Shown: positions 52,588 through 61,260 of the stretch, piece after piece | How the letters are laid out: each line of letters opens with the position of its first letter | How positions within the stretch are numbered: position 1 is the first letter of the stretch | Assembly (NCBI RefSeq): GCF_018383585.1 | Contig: NZ_JAHAMK010000012.1 | Span: 31,251-95,250 of the forward strand | Origin: Microvirga sp. 3-52 | Lineage (GTDB): Bacteria; Pseudomonadota; Alphaproteobacteria; Rhizobiales; Beijerinckiaceae | Direction of reading: 5' to 3' | Length of the DNA: 64,000 nt | Notes under the pieces: model-generated | What the model saw: the letters and a program-made list of their open reading frames with translations, nothing else | Databases searched by the model: none | Told to the model about the DNA's origin: nothing | Program-made: the position numbers and the translations under genes

Positions 52588-55134
52588 TTGGGAGTTGTCG
52601 TAGAACGCGACCCGCTGCGCCTGGCATGGAAAGCATCTCCTGTTCGCCACCTCGTCGGATTTAGCCTCCTGGCCCTGGCCGGCCTGCTGATCCTCGTCGG
52701 CTTCGACCTGGTGCGCATCGTCGTCGACCGGGCAACCGGGGGAGCGGACGGCTGGAATGCGCCGGCCTCCTTCCTGCGGGTCGCCCTCTCGCCGCCGGCC
52801 GGTCTCTGGCCGGAGCCCGTCGTCCTGTTCCCGGGCGTTCCGCTGGGCCCGGAGGCTTTCGCCCTGGCCACGGTCGTCGGCATCCTGCTCATTCCCGTGC
52901 TGCTCGGCCTGATCCTGATCGGATTCGAATGGCTCGTGGTCGGCATCGGCTTGCGGATGCTCACGAAAACCCAGTCGGCGGCCCTCGACGTGATCCTGAA
53001 GGTCCCCTCCGCCTCCCATGACGAGATCGCCGTGGTGACGGCGCTGACCGCCCGGGGCCTCTCCCGCGAGAGCGGCGTGCTGGGCTCCAGCCTTCTCATG
53101 CCGGTGAAGCTTGGCGGGATGATCGGGCTCGCCTGCGCCTATGTCTTCGTCATGGACTGGCACCTCGGAGCCGCCCTGGCGCTGGTCCTGGCTCTCGGCG
53201 CCATCGTGAGCGCCCGCCGCTCCCTGCTCCGGTTCGACGCCACCGCCGCCCGCCACCGGGAAGGCGACGAGGCCGAGGGCGTGTTCGCGGAACTGGAGCA
53301 CCGCATCCCGGCCCTGCGCGCCCACGGCACCGCCCCCTACGAGCGGGACCGGGTGCGTGAGGCCCTGGTGCTGAGCCATCGGCCGGTGATGAAGCGGGAA
53401 TACCGCCTAGCCCTCGCCGAGGCGGCTTCCGCAGCGGTGCTCATGATCGCACCCCTGTCGGTGCTGGCCCTGGGCGCCTGGTTCTCGCAAACCCGTCCGG
53501 TGACGGCCGGGACGGTCGCGGCCTGCGTGCTCGCGGCGGCGCTGGCCGCCTATGGCACCCGGGAGGTGGTCCAGTGGCACCGACTCGCCTTGAGGGCGCG
53601 GGCGCTGCTCATCGATCTCGGCCGGGGACTGGGTCCCTTGAAGCTGCGCGCCGCCCTAAAGGGAAAGGCCACCCTGCCCGAGAGCGGCGCCCTCGTCGCA
53701 CAGGGGGTCTCGGCCTACGACCCTGCCAGCGGCGCGCGGGTCTCCTCGGTCAATCTGAACCTCGCCTTCCCGTCCCATGTGGCCCTGGTCGGCGACGGGG
53801 ATGCCGGGCCGCGGCTTCTCGCGGCGCTCATGAGCGGTCAGATTCCGCCGTCGCTGGGCCGTCTGACCTTTGGCGGCATCGATCTCTCCGCCGCCGATCC
53901 GGTGGAACGAAGCCGGCGTATCGCCTTTGCCGGGAACACGGTCCTGATCGAAGGCAGCCTGAAGGACAATCTTCTCTACGGCGCCTCCGCGTCCGCGAGC
54001 GAGCTCGCCCACCGTCTCTCCGAGGCGGTCGCCGTCGCCGGTCTCGACCGTCTGACCCATGCCCGAGGCCTGTCCGGAACCATCGATCCGGAGCGGGAGC
54101 CGAAGTTCGCCGCCGCCATCGTGGAGGCGCGCCGCGCCGTGCAGGCGGCCCTGGCGGCCGAGCAGCTCGACCGCTTCGTCGATCCCTTCAGCGCGACGCG
54201 CTACAACCGCTATGCGACCATCGGCGAGAACCTGCTGTTCGGGAAGCCGATCGGGGACTCGTTCCAGGAGGATCGCCTGTCGAGCCATCCCTTCGTGCGC
54301 GCGATCCTGGAAGCCAACGAGCTGACCAAGCCGCTCGCCCGGATAGGGCTTTCGATCGCCACGAGCATGATCGAGATCTTCTCCGACATCCCGGATGGAT
54401 CCCCGCTCTTCGAGCGCTTCTCGTTCTTTTCCGCGGCGGACCGCCCCTATTTCCAGGATCTCGTCGACCGGAAGAACGAGCAGCGGCGCAGCAACCAGAC
54501 CTCGCGGGACCGGGAGCGCCTGATCGGTCTCGCCCTGCGCTACAACGAGAGCCGGCATCGCTTGGGCTTGCTCGAAGCCGGCATGGAGGAACAGATCCTC
54601 GTCGCCCGCGCCGATTTCGCCCGCATGCTGCCGGTGAGCCTGAAGCCCTCGATCGAGTTCTACGACGAAGGGCGCTTCTGTGCGGCGGCGAGCATCCAGG
54701 ACAACCTGCTCTTCGGGCGCATCGCGGCCGATCAGGCCGGCGCTCTCGAGTCGGTGCAGGAGGTGACGCGCCGCGTCCTGACGCAAAGGGGCCTCGACGG
54801 CGAGGTCTCGCGCATCGGACTCGACACGCCCATCGATCCGCAGGGCGACGATCTCACCCTGAGCGAGGTCGCCGCCGTCGACCTGGTGCGCGGCCTTGTG
54901 CGCCGGCCGAGCATCCTGGTGGTGCAGAGAGCGCTCGACGGGCTGCCGGGTCCTGCCGCCGACAGGCTCGTCGCCCATCTGCGCCGCGCCCTCGTCGGCC
55001 GCGGGCTGATCCTCGTGACGCCGTCGATTTCACCGGCCATGGATCAACCGCCCTTCGACGCTGTTATCCACTTTGAGCGGGGCGAGCCGGTGATGGATCG
55101 CCGCACCAGAACCCGGGAGGCGCTGAGTGCGTGA
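52588..55134 (+). CDS. Catalytically degenerate ABC-exporter-like membrane protein
   Basis: An ~848-residue protein. The first ~330 residues form an ABC exporter-like membrane domain with 5-6 helices. The nucleotide-binding half has lost every catalytic element: Walker A is GDGDAGPR (Lys lost, near residue 400), the Q-loop is FAGNTVLI (Gln lost), the signature is LSEVA in place of LSGGQ, Walker B is SILVVQRALDGL (Asp/Glu lost), and the H-loop His is absent. It has three copies of an [DE]NLL[FY]G motif at about 461, 548 and 706, where one is normal, because ~300 residues separate Q-loop and signature regions. TTG starts at 52588 (GGAG 6 bases upstream) or 52576. ATP hydrolysis is very unlikely. 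Confidence 0.75.
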   Translation: MGVVVERDPLRLAWKASPVRHLVGFSLLALAGLLILVGFDLVRIVVDRATGGADGWNAPASFLRVALSPPAGLWPEPVVLFPGVPLGPEAFALATVVGILLIPVLLGLILIGFEWLVVGIGLRMLTKTQSAALDVILKVPSASHDEIAVVTALTARGLSRESGVLGSSLLMPVKLGGMIGLACAYVFVMDWHLGAALALVLALGAIVSARRSLLRFDATAARHREGDEAEGVFAELEHRIPALRAHGTAPYERDRVREALVLSHRPVMKREYRLALAEAASAAVLMIAPLSVLALGAWFSQTRPVTAGTVAACVLAAALAAYGTREVVQWHRLALRARALLIDLGRGLGPLKLRAALKGKATLPESGALVAQGVSAYDPASGARVSSVNLNLAFPSHVALVGDGDAGPRLLAALMSGQIPPSLGRLTFGGIDLSAADPVERSRRIAFAGNTVLIEGSLKDNLLYGASASASELAHRLSEAVAVAGLDRLTHARGLSGTIDPEREPKFAAAIVEARRAVQAALAAEQLDRFVDPFSATRYNRYATIGENLLFGKPIGDSFQEDRLSSHPFVRAILEANELTKPLARIGLSIATSMIEIFSDIPDGSPLFERFSFFSAADRPYFQDLVDRKNEQRRSNQTSRDRERLIGLALRYNESRHRLGLLEAGMEEQILVARADFARMLPVSLKPSIEFYDEGRFCAAASIQDNLLFGRIAADQAGALESVQEVTRRVLTQRGLDGEVSRIGLDTPIDPQGDDLTLSEVAAVDLVRGLVRRPSILVVQRALDGLPGPAADRLVAHLRRALVGRGLILVTPSISPAMDQPPFDAVIHFERGEPVMDRRTRTREALSA

Positions 55135-55229
55135 TATTATTTACCTTGACCTGCCATCCCGCTCGGGGGCAGCTTATCGATGTGCGCTAGCGCACATAAG
55201 CAGGGTTTTCGATTGGCCATGATCCTGAA

Positions 55230-56138
55230 ATGATAAGGCGTGTTGCATCCTCTGACGCGTTGCAGGTCCGGTTCTGGGGCATACGCGGCTCCACCTGCGC
55301 ATCCGGTCCTCAATTCGTCGAGTTCGGCTCGCACACACCGTGCATCGAGGTCCGCTGCGGCGAACGCCTTTTCATCCTCGATGCGGGAACCGGTCTTTCC
55401 GCCTTCGGCAGCGAACTCGGCCCTGCCGCCCCCGACAAGATCGACATTCTCCTGAGCCATCTTCATCTCGACCACATCAGCGGCCTTCCCTTCTTCAAAC
55501 CCGCCCTTCTCGCCAGGGAGCGGGTGATCCGCACCTATTGCGGCCATCTGGACGGGGAAAGCGCCATGGAACCCTTGAGCCGCCTCTTCTCGCCGCCGCT
55601 CTTTCCCGTGCGTCTCGGCCAGCTTCCCGCCCGCTTCGAGCATCATGGCTTCAAGGCCGGCGAGCCGCTCATTCTCGACGACGGAACGCGGATCGAAACC
55701 CATCTTCTGAACCATCCCGGCGGAGCCACGGGGTTTCGCATCAGCCATCGGGGCCGCAGCGTCTGCTACATCAGCGACGTGGAGCACAGCGACCCCTGGC
55801 CCGACCCGGGCCTCGCGGATTTCGTCCGAGACGCCGACCTGATGATCTTCGACGGCATGTTCTCCGACGCCGAATATTCCTATTGCCGCGGGTGGGGGCA
55901 TTCCACCTGGCAGAAGGGCGTCGAGCTTGCGCAGAGCGCCGGCGTGAAGATGCTGGCAGTCTTCCACCTCTATCCCGGCCATGACGACGCGTTCCTGAAA
56001 GCCGCGGAGGCCGAGATGCAGGCCGTCATGCCCACCGCTTTCATGGCCCGCGAGCGCCAGTCGCTCGCCTTCGAGCCGGTGGAAGAAGAGATGGTTGCAG
56101 ATCGGGCCCAGCCCGCTAAGGTGCCCGCCACCTTGTAA
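55230..56138 (+). CDS. MBL-fold metallo-hydrolase (phosphodiesterase/PhnP-like)
   Basis: A 302-residue protein. RFWGIRGSTCASGPQ at the start and the metal motif SHLHLDHISGLPFF (HxHxDH) are intact. Further ligands are NHPGGATGF with His, ISDVEHSD with Asp, and FHLYPGHDD with His. The GIRGS opening places it with cyclic-nucleotide phosphodiesterase or PhnP-like members. No signal peptide. It lies 95 bp after the degenerate ABC gene in the same direction and 12 bp before the epimerase gene; it may belong to either transcription unit. Its substrate is unknown. Confidence 0.88.
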   Translation: MIRRVASSDALQVRFWGIRGSTCASGPQFVEFGSHTPCIEVRCGERLFILDAGTGLSAFGSELGPAAPDKIDILLSHLHLDHISGLPFFKPALLARERVIRTYCGHLDGESAMEPLSRLFSPPLFPVRLGQLPARFEHHGFKAGEPLILDDGTRIETHLLNHPGGATGFRISHRGRSVCYISDVEHSDPWPDPGLADFVRDADLMIFDGMFSDAEYSYCRGWGHSTWQKGVELAQSAGVKMLAVFHLYPGHDDAFLKAAEAEMQAVMPTAFMARERQSLAFEPVEEEMVADRAQPAKVPATL

Positions 56139-56150
56139 GGCGGTTCTTCC

Positions 56151-57158
56151 ATGTCCTCTCCCATCCTCGTCACCGGTGCAGCAGGCTTCATCGGCTATCA
56201 CGTGGTGCAGCGGCTTCTGGCCGACGGCCATCATGTGGTCGGCGTCGACAGCTTCACGCCCTATTACGACGTGAGCCTGAAGGAGGCGCGGTTCGGGAAC
56301 CTGTCCCCGCACAACACCTTTCTGGGCGAGCGCCTCGATCTTGCCGACGCGCAGGCGACCCGCGACCTGTTTCAGCACCACCGTTTCGAGAAGGTGATCC
56401 ACCTCGCGGCCCAGCCGGGGGTGCGCTTCGTCGACCCGCAGCCCTACGCCGCCTCGAACCTGATGGGCTTCATGAACATGCTGGAAGCCTGCCGGCACGG
56501 AGAGGTCCGGCACCTCGTCTATGCCTCGTCGAGTTCGGTCTACGGCGCCAACCGCAAGCTGCCCTTCTCCGAGCACGACGGCACCGACCACCCGATCAGC
56601 CTCTATGCCGCCACCAAGAAGGCGAACGAGATGATGGCGCATTCCTACGCCTCTCTGTTCGGCCTCCCCGCCACGGGCCTGCGCTTCTTCACCGTCTACG
56701 GCCCCTGGGGCCGCCCCGACATGGCGGTCTACAAGTTCACCCATGCCATTGCCGAGGGCCGCGAGATCCAAGTGGCCAATGCGGGCCGGGTCTGGCGCGA
56801 CTTCACCTACGTGGACGACATCGTGGAGGGCATCGTGAGGCTGGTCGAGCGGGTGCCCGTGCCCGATCCCGCCTGGAACGCGGAGCATCCCGATCCTGCC
56901 ATCAGCCCGGCGCCGCACCGGGTCTACAACATCGGCAACGACAGCCCGGAAGAAGTGAACGACCTGATCGCCCTGATCGAAGACGCGCTCGGCAGGAGGG
57001 CGAGGCGCGTGGACGTGCCGCTGCCGCCCGGCGACGTTTTGGAGACCCGCGCCGACGTGACGGACCTGCGCCGCGACGTCGGCTTCGCGCCGTCGACGTC
57101 GCTGAACGAGGGCATCCGCCGGTTCGTCGAGTGGTACCGTGGGTATCACAGGGCCTGA
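56151..57158 (+). CDS. UDP-glucuronate 4-epimerase-like NAD-dependent epimerase
   Basis: A 335-residue SDR protein. The NAD motif is TGAAGFIG near the start, the catalytic triad includes SSSSVYGANRKLPFSE and YAATKKANE (Tyr-x3-Lys). Length, PYYDVSLKEARF and RFVDPQPYAASNLMGFMN match bacterial UDP-GlcA 4-epimerases (LspL/Gla type), giving UDP-GalA for LPS or EPS. First gene of the sugar block; the transferase gene begins 3 bp after its stop. Confidence 0.9.
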   Translation: MSSPILVTGAAGFIGYHVVQRLLADGHHVVGVDSFTPYYDVSLKEARFGNLSPHNTFLGERLDLADAQATRDLFQHHRFEKVIHLAAQPGVRFVDPQPYAASNLMGFMNMLEACRHGEVRHLVYASSSSVYGANRKLPFSEHDGTDHPISLYAATKKANEMMAHSYASLFGLPATGLRFFTVYGPWGRPDMAVYKFTHAIAEGREIQVANAGRVWRDFTYVDDIVEGIVRLVERVPVPDPAWNAEHPDPAISPAPHRVYNIGNDSPEEVNDLIALIEDALGRRARRVDVPLPPGDVLETRADVTDLRRDVGFAPSTSLNEGIRRFVEWYRGYHRA

Positions 57159-57161
57159 CCC

Positions 57162-58199
57162 TTGGAAATCATCATCCTCGCTATGTTCCTTGTCCTTGTT
57201 GCCGTTCTAATTGGAACGGCTCTTCTTTCCGCCTTTCTCATTGCCGTCCTCAAACCGGTTCTCGTGCGCTATGCTCTGGCCCGACCCAATGCGCGTTCGA
57301 GCCATAAGGTGCCGACGCCACAGGGAGGTGGAATCGCCGTTGTTGGCGCGGTATTGACGGCCATGGCTGTGGGTTTCGCCCTAATAGGTGTCCCGGATAA
57401 ATTCCTTCAGAGTATTCTCGCCGCAGCGTGCGCTTCGCTGGTTTTGGCCATTGTCGGTGCAATTGACGATATTCGTCCCCTGCCAGCAGGTCTTCGCCTT
57501 GTTCTGCAGATTGCCGCTGTTGCGGCTGTCGTGCTGACGACCGGGATCCGGGTCTTGCCTGAGTGGGTGCCGCCGGTCGTAGAGCAGGTTGTCCTTATTC
57601 TCGGTGGTGTCTGGTTCGTAAACCTCGTGAATTTCATGGACGGTCTTGACTGGATTACCGTTGCGGAAATGGTGCCAGTTGTCGGCGCCATCGCTATTTT
57701 AGGGTTCGGGGCACGAATGCCGCTCCCGGTCATCTTTGTCGCCTCTGCCCTCTGCGGCGCCCTTCTCGGCTTTGCTCCCTTCAACAAGCCGGTCGCGCGG
57801 CTCTTCCTCGGCGATGTGGGTTCGCTTCCCATCGGCCTCCTCGTCGGCTGGATGCTGCTGCACCTTGCCGGAACCGGTGCCGTCGCGGCCGCGATCCTGC
57901 TGCCGCTCTATTACCTGATGGACGCCACGATCACCCTGCTGCGCCGCCTCGCGCGCCGCGAGAAGGTCTGGGAGGCGCATCGCAGCCATTTCTACCAGCA
58001 GGCCACGAATAACGGCTTCTCCGTGATGTCCGTGAGCGCTCATGTGTTCGGCCTCAACCTTGTCCTGGCCGGCCTCGCCGCTATGACCCTTGTCTGGCCC
58101 TCGGGCGCGGTGCAGATCGCGGCGCTTGCCCTCGGGACCGTTCTCGTCGGCCTGGTTCTCAGGCGCTTTTCTCAGCCTGGACTGGAGGTTTCCCGATGA
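57162..58199 (+). CDS. Polyprenyl-phosphate N-acetylhexosamine-1-phosphate transferase (WbpL/WreU/WecA-like)
   Basis: A 345-residue membrane protein with about 11 helices. Catalytic and Mg-binding motifs are GAIDDIRPLPAGLRL, NFMDGLDWI and FLGDVGSLPIG; HRSHFYQQ is the mark of the WbpL branch. It is predicted to start an O-antigen or EPS chain by adding a sugar phosphate to undecaprenyl phosphate. The start is a TTG at 57162. The first ~600 bp are clearly less GC-rich than the rest and use more T-ending codons. It overlaps the next gene by 4 bp. Confidence 0.9.
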   Translation: MEIIILAMFLVLVAVLIGTALLSAFLIAVLKPVLVRYALARPNARSSHKVPTPQGGGIAVVGAVLTAMAVGFALIGVPDKFLQSILAAACASLVLAIVGAIDDIRPLPAGLRLVLQIAAVAAVVLTTGIRVLPEWVPPVVEQVVLILGGVWFVNLVNFMDGLDWITVAEMVPVVGAIAILGFGARMPLPVIFVASALCGALLGFAPFNKPVARLFLGDVGSLPIGLLVGWMLLHLAGTGAVAAAILLPLYYLMDATITLLRRLARREKVWEAHRSHFYQQATNNGFSVMSVSAHVFGLNLVLAGLAAMTLVWPSGAVQIAALALGTVLVGLVLRRFSQPGLEVSR

Positions 58200-59137
58200 G
58201 CGCACCCCTGATTGCCCTGACCGGCGCCACGGGTTTCATCGGGCAGCACCTCCTGAACGAGCTGCCCAAGCGCGGCTACCGGATCCGGGTGCTGCTGCGC
58301 CGCCCGTCCGAGGTGCCGGCCGGCGCGTCGAGCGCGGTGATCGGCGACATCGCCTCCCCGCACAACATGGCGGCGGCGCTTCGCGACGTGGACATGGTGA
58401 TCCACTCGGCGGGCCTCGCGCACGCCATGTCGGGGCGGCCGGAGGACGATTACCGGACCATCAACACGGAGGCGACCGTCAGGCTCGCGCAGGCCGCCGA
58501 GCGGGCGGGCGTGAAGCGCTTCGTGTTCCTGTCCTCGATCCGGGCCCAGACCGGACCGACAGCCGAGGGCGTCGTGACCGAAGCCCGGGACCCGCAGCCG
58601 ACGGATCCTTACGGCCGCTCCAAGCTCGAAGCCGAGCGGGGCCTGAGCGAACTCGGGCTCGACTGGACGGCGCTTCGTCCCGTCCTCGTCTACGGTCCCG
58701 GCGTGAAGGGCAACATGGCGGCGCTCCTGGCCCTGGCGCAATCGCCCTGGCCCCTGCCGCTCGGCGGGCTGTCGGCCAAGCGCTCGCTTCTCTCCCTCGA
58801 CAATCTGGCCGCCGCCGTGGACACGGTGCTGAAGGCGCCCGGCCCCCTGCGGCGTCCCTTCATCGTGGCCGATCCGGAGCCGGTGACGATTCCCGACATG
58901 GTCACGGCTATGCGCCAGGGTCTCGGGCGCGCGCCGGGGCTGATCCCTGTGCCGGCCTTCGTCCTGAAGGGGGCGGCCGCCCTGGCCGGCCGGGGCGAGG
59001 CCTATGAGCGGCTGGCGGGCTCGCTGGTCGCGAGCCCCGAGGCATTGAGGAATCTGGGCTGGCAGCCGGTCAGTTCGACGCGAGACGCGCTTGCGGAACT
59101 GGCTCGGCGGGCTGGGGCGCGGGCGTCCGGCGCTTGA
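58196..59137 (+). CDS. NAD-dependent epimerase/reductase (WbpV/WreQ-like)
   Basis: A 313-residue extended SDR protein. TGATGFIGQHLL is the NAD motif, and the catalytic residues are in FLSSIRAQTG and DPYGRSKLEAE (Tyr-x3-Lys). In Pseudomonas and Rhizobium homologues sit next to a WbpL/WreU transferase and reduce the 4-keto intermediate made by WbpM/WreV to give UDP-QuiNAc or a related sugar. It overlaps the transferase gene by ATGA and its last 68 bp overlap the convergent dehydratase gene. Confidence 0.87.
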   Translation: MSAPLIALTGATGFIGQHLLNELPKRGYRIRVLLRRPSEVPAGASSAVIGDIASPHNMAAALRDVDMVIHSAGLAHAMSGRPEDDYRTINTEATVRLAQAAERAGVKRFVFLSSIRAQTGPTAEGVVTEARDPQPTDPYGRSKLEAERGLSELGLDWTALRPVLVYGPGVKGNMAALLALAQSPWPLPLGGLSAKRSLLSLDNLAAAVDTVLKAPGPLRRPFIVADPEPVTIPDMVTAMRQGLGRAPGLIPVPAFVLKGAAALAGRGEAYERLAGSLVASPEALRNLGWQPVSSTRDALAELARRAGARASGA

Positions 59138-61034
59138 ACTCCGGAATCGCCTCCTCGAACACCTGCTCCGCCAGGGCCCGGTCGCCATTGGCGATGGCGC
59201 GGTTGAGCACCTGCAGCCACTGATCGACCCGGTCGCGGTCGGCGAAGATGGGCTTGGCCGCCATCACGCCGTCGATGCCGATCTCCGTGCGCGGCTCCTC
59301 GCGGGCGAACAGGATCTCGTGCAGCCGCTCGCCGGGGCGCGTGCCGGTGACGGCGATCTCGATATCCTCGCCCGGCTCGTAGCCGGCAAGCCGGATCATG
59401 CGCTCGGCGAGCTCATAGATCCGCACCGGCTGGCCCATCTTGAGCACATAGACCGAGGCGCGCTCGTCCCCGTTGGTGCGCTCCGTCACGGCGCGGCTTT
59501 CCTCCGCATGGGACGCGGAGGTGAGCACCAGATCCGCCGCCTCGCGGGTGGTCATGAAGTAGCGCACCATGTCGGGATGGGTGACGGTGATCGGCCCGCC
59601 GCGGGCGATCTGCGCCTTGAACTTCGGCACCACGGAGCCGACCGAACCCAGCACGTTGCCGAAGCGCACGGCGATGATGCGCGTGGCGCCGTTGCGGCCC
59701 ATGAACTCGGCATCCAGCGCCTGCCCGTACATCTCGGCCAGGCGCTTGGTGGCCCCGAGCATCGAGACCGGATCGATGGCCTTGTCGGTGGAGATCATCA
59801 CGATGGTGTCGGCACCGGCTTCCACCGCCGCGTCGGACACGTTGACCGAGCCGAAGACGTTGGTCTTGATCCCTTCCGTCCAGTTCTTCTCGAGATAGGG
59901 AACGTGCTTGAGGGCCGCCGCGTGGAACACCACCTCGGGCCTGAACTCGGTCATCACCTCGCGCACCCGCTCCCGGTCGCGCACGTCGGCGATGACGCCG
60001 TCCACGTTGGTGTCGCTCGACAGGAGCGTCGGGTTCTCCAGGATGTGGTGCAGGGACGGCTCGGAGCTCTCGAGGATCAGGAGGTCGCTGGCGCCGAAGG
60101 CGACAACGCGGGTGCAGATCTCGGATCCGATGGAGCCGCCGCCGCCGGTGACGAGCACGCGCTTGCCGCGAATGAATGTTTCGAGCCGCTTCCGGTCGAT
60201 CTGCACCGTGGGACGCAGGAGCAGGTCCTCGATCTCCAGCGGCGCGAGCTCGGCATCGCGCATGCCCTCGCCGAGACTCGTGACCCGCACCAGCGGCAGG
60301 CCGAGACGGCGGGCGCGGGCGAGCAGCATGTCCGGGTTCGCCTCCGGCATCAGGGCGCTCGGCGTCGCCAGAAGGCGGCGGATGGGCGTGCCGCGCTCCT
60401 GGAAATCCTGGATCACCTGATCGAGATCGGCAAAGTTGCCGAGCACCGGGACGCCGCGCATGGATTGCCCGAGATCGTCGGTGCGCCAGGACAGGATGCC
60501 CTTGGGCTGCGTCTTCTTGACCGTGCCGGCCTCGATGGCCCGCAGGATCACCTCGATGTCGCTGCCGCGCCCGAGCAGCAGGGTCGGGGTGCTGGCATCG
60601 CGCTGCAGGGTATGGCGGGAGCGGGCATATTTCATATAGCGGAAGGCCAGCCGCGGGCCTCCCAGCAGGAACATCTGGATCAGCCAGTAGAGGGCGATCG
60701 TGATCTTGCCGAAGAAGAAGGTGCCCCGGAATTGCGGCGAGACGAGAACGTAGTCGACCACCAGCAGGGTGACCGCCAGAATGGTCGCGGCCCGGAAGAT
60801 GTTGAAGAGATCCGGCAGGGACGCGAAGCGCCACTTGGATCTGTAGAGCTGGGAAAACCAGTAGATCACGCCGGCAAAGGCGATGAAGGGCGGCAGAAAG
60901 AGCGGCAGATGGGCGAGGCGCTCGTCCAGGAGCGGGCCTTCGAAGCGCACGTAGAAGGTCGCGAGGACGGCCGCACCCGTCATCACGAGATCATGCGCAA
61001 TGATAAGCGCCTTCTTGAGACCCTGTCGCTTCAT
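59070..61034 (-). CDS. UDP-GlcNAc 4,6-dehydratase-like membrane protein (WbpM/FlaA1/CapD long form)
   Basis: A 654-residue protein. Four membrane helices lie in the first ~145 residues, then a linker Rossmann-like domain, then the FlaA1-type SDR domain: VTGGGGSIGSEIC and ISTDKAIDPVSMLGATKR. In the latter Met replaces the usual catalytic Tyr, as in WbpM/PglF. ALKHVPYLEKN is also conserved. It converts UDP-GlcNAc to the 4-keto-6-deoxy sugar. The ATG at 61034 has GCGGGA upstream; the longer frame enters a dispersed repeat. Its 3' end overlaps the reductase gene on the other strand. Confidence 0.92.
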   Translation of the reverse strand: MKRQGLKKALIIAHDLVMTGAAVLATFYVRFEGPLLDERLAHLPLFLPPFIAFAGVIYWFSQLYRSKWRFASLPDLFNIFRAATILAVTLLVVDYVLVSPQFRGTFFFGKITIALYWLIQMFLLGGPRLAFRYMKYARSRHTLQRDASTPTLLLGRGSDIEVILRAIEAGTVKKTQPKGILSWRTDDLGQSMRGVPVLGNFADLDQVIQDFQERGTPIRRLLATPSALMPEANPDMLLARARRLGLPLVRVTSLGEGMRDAELAPLEIEDLLLRPTVQIDRKRLETFIRGKRVLVTGGGGSIGSEICTRVVAFGASDLLILESSEPSLHHILENPTLLSSDTNVDGVIADVRDRERVREVMTEFRPEVVFHAAALKHVPYLEKNWTEGIKTNVFGSVNVSDAAVEAGADTIVMISTDKAIDPVSMLGATKRLAEMYGQALDAEFMGRNGATRIIAVRFGNVLGSVGSVVPKFKAQIARGGPITVTHPDMVRYFMTTREAADLVLTSASHAEESRAVTERTNGDERASVYVLKMGQPVRIYELAERMIRLAGYEPGEDIEIAVTGTRPGERLHEILFAREEPRTEIGIDGVMAAKPIFADRDRVDQWLQVLNRAIANGDRALAEQVFEEAIPEFKRRTPAPQPAEPVPQARLASN

Positions 61035-61050
61035 AGTCCCGCCATACCCC

Positions 61051-61185
61051 AGAGCATCGGACCCAATAGTGGACATGCACTTTTGGGATCCACCCGCTGC
61101 TCGAATTCTTGAGCAGCGCATCGTTTGGCGCGACCCGGAGGGCCGCGTCAGCGAAAAACCGGATCCACGTTTCCGCACGATACGC
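61051..61185 (+). repeat. Dispersed palindromic element, copy 2 (with upstream hairpin unit)
   Basis: 61055-61100 holds the hairpin unit CGGACCCAATAGTG...CACTTTTGGGATCC, and 61115-61185 the 71-bp element from AGCGCATCG to CGATACGC. Both units also occur near 9431-9554 in the same order, so the two places share a composite element. Confidence 0.78.
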
Positions 61186-61260
61186 CAGCCTCGGGGTATC
61201 GGCTGGGCTCACCTCTTTGTCAATGTAAGACCGTCACGGGCGGCATGCGCGCAAATGGCG

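Noticed and set aside
55137..57149. 670-codon open frame antisense to the MBL and epimerase genes
   Set aside because: Crosses two real genes and their junction; composition is typical of shadow frames.
59091..61112. 673-codon open frame antisense to the dehydratase
   Set aside because: Mirror of the WbpM-like gene; it also runs into a dispersed repeat.
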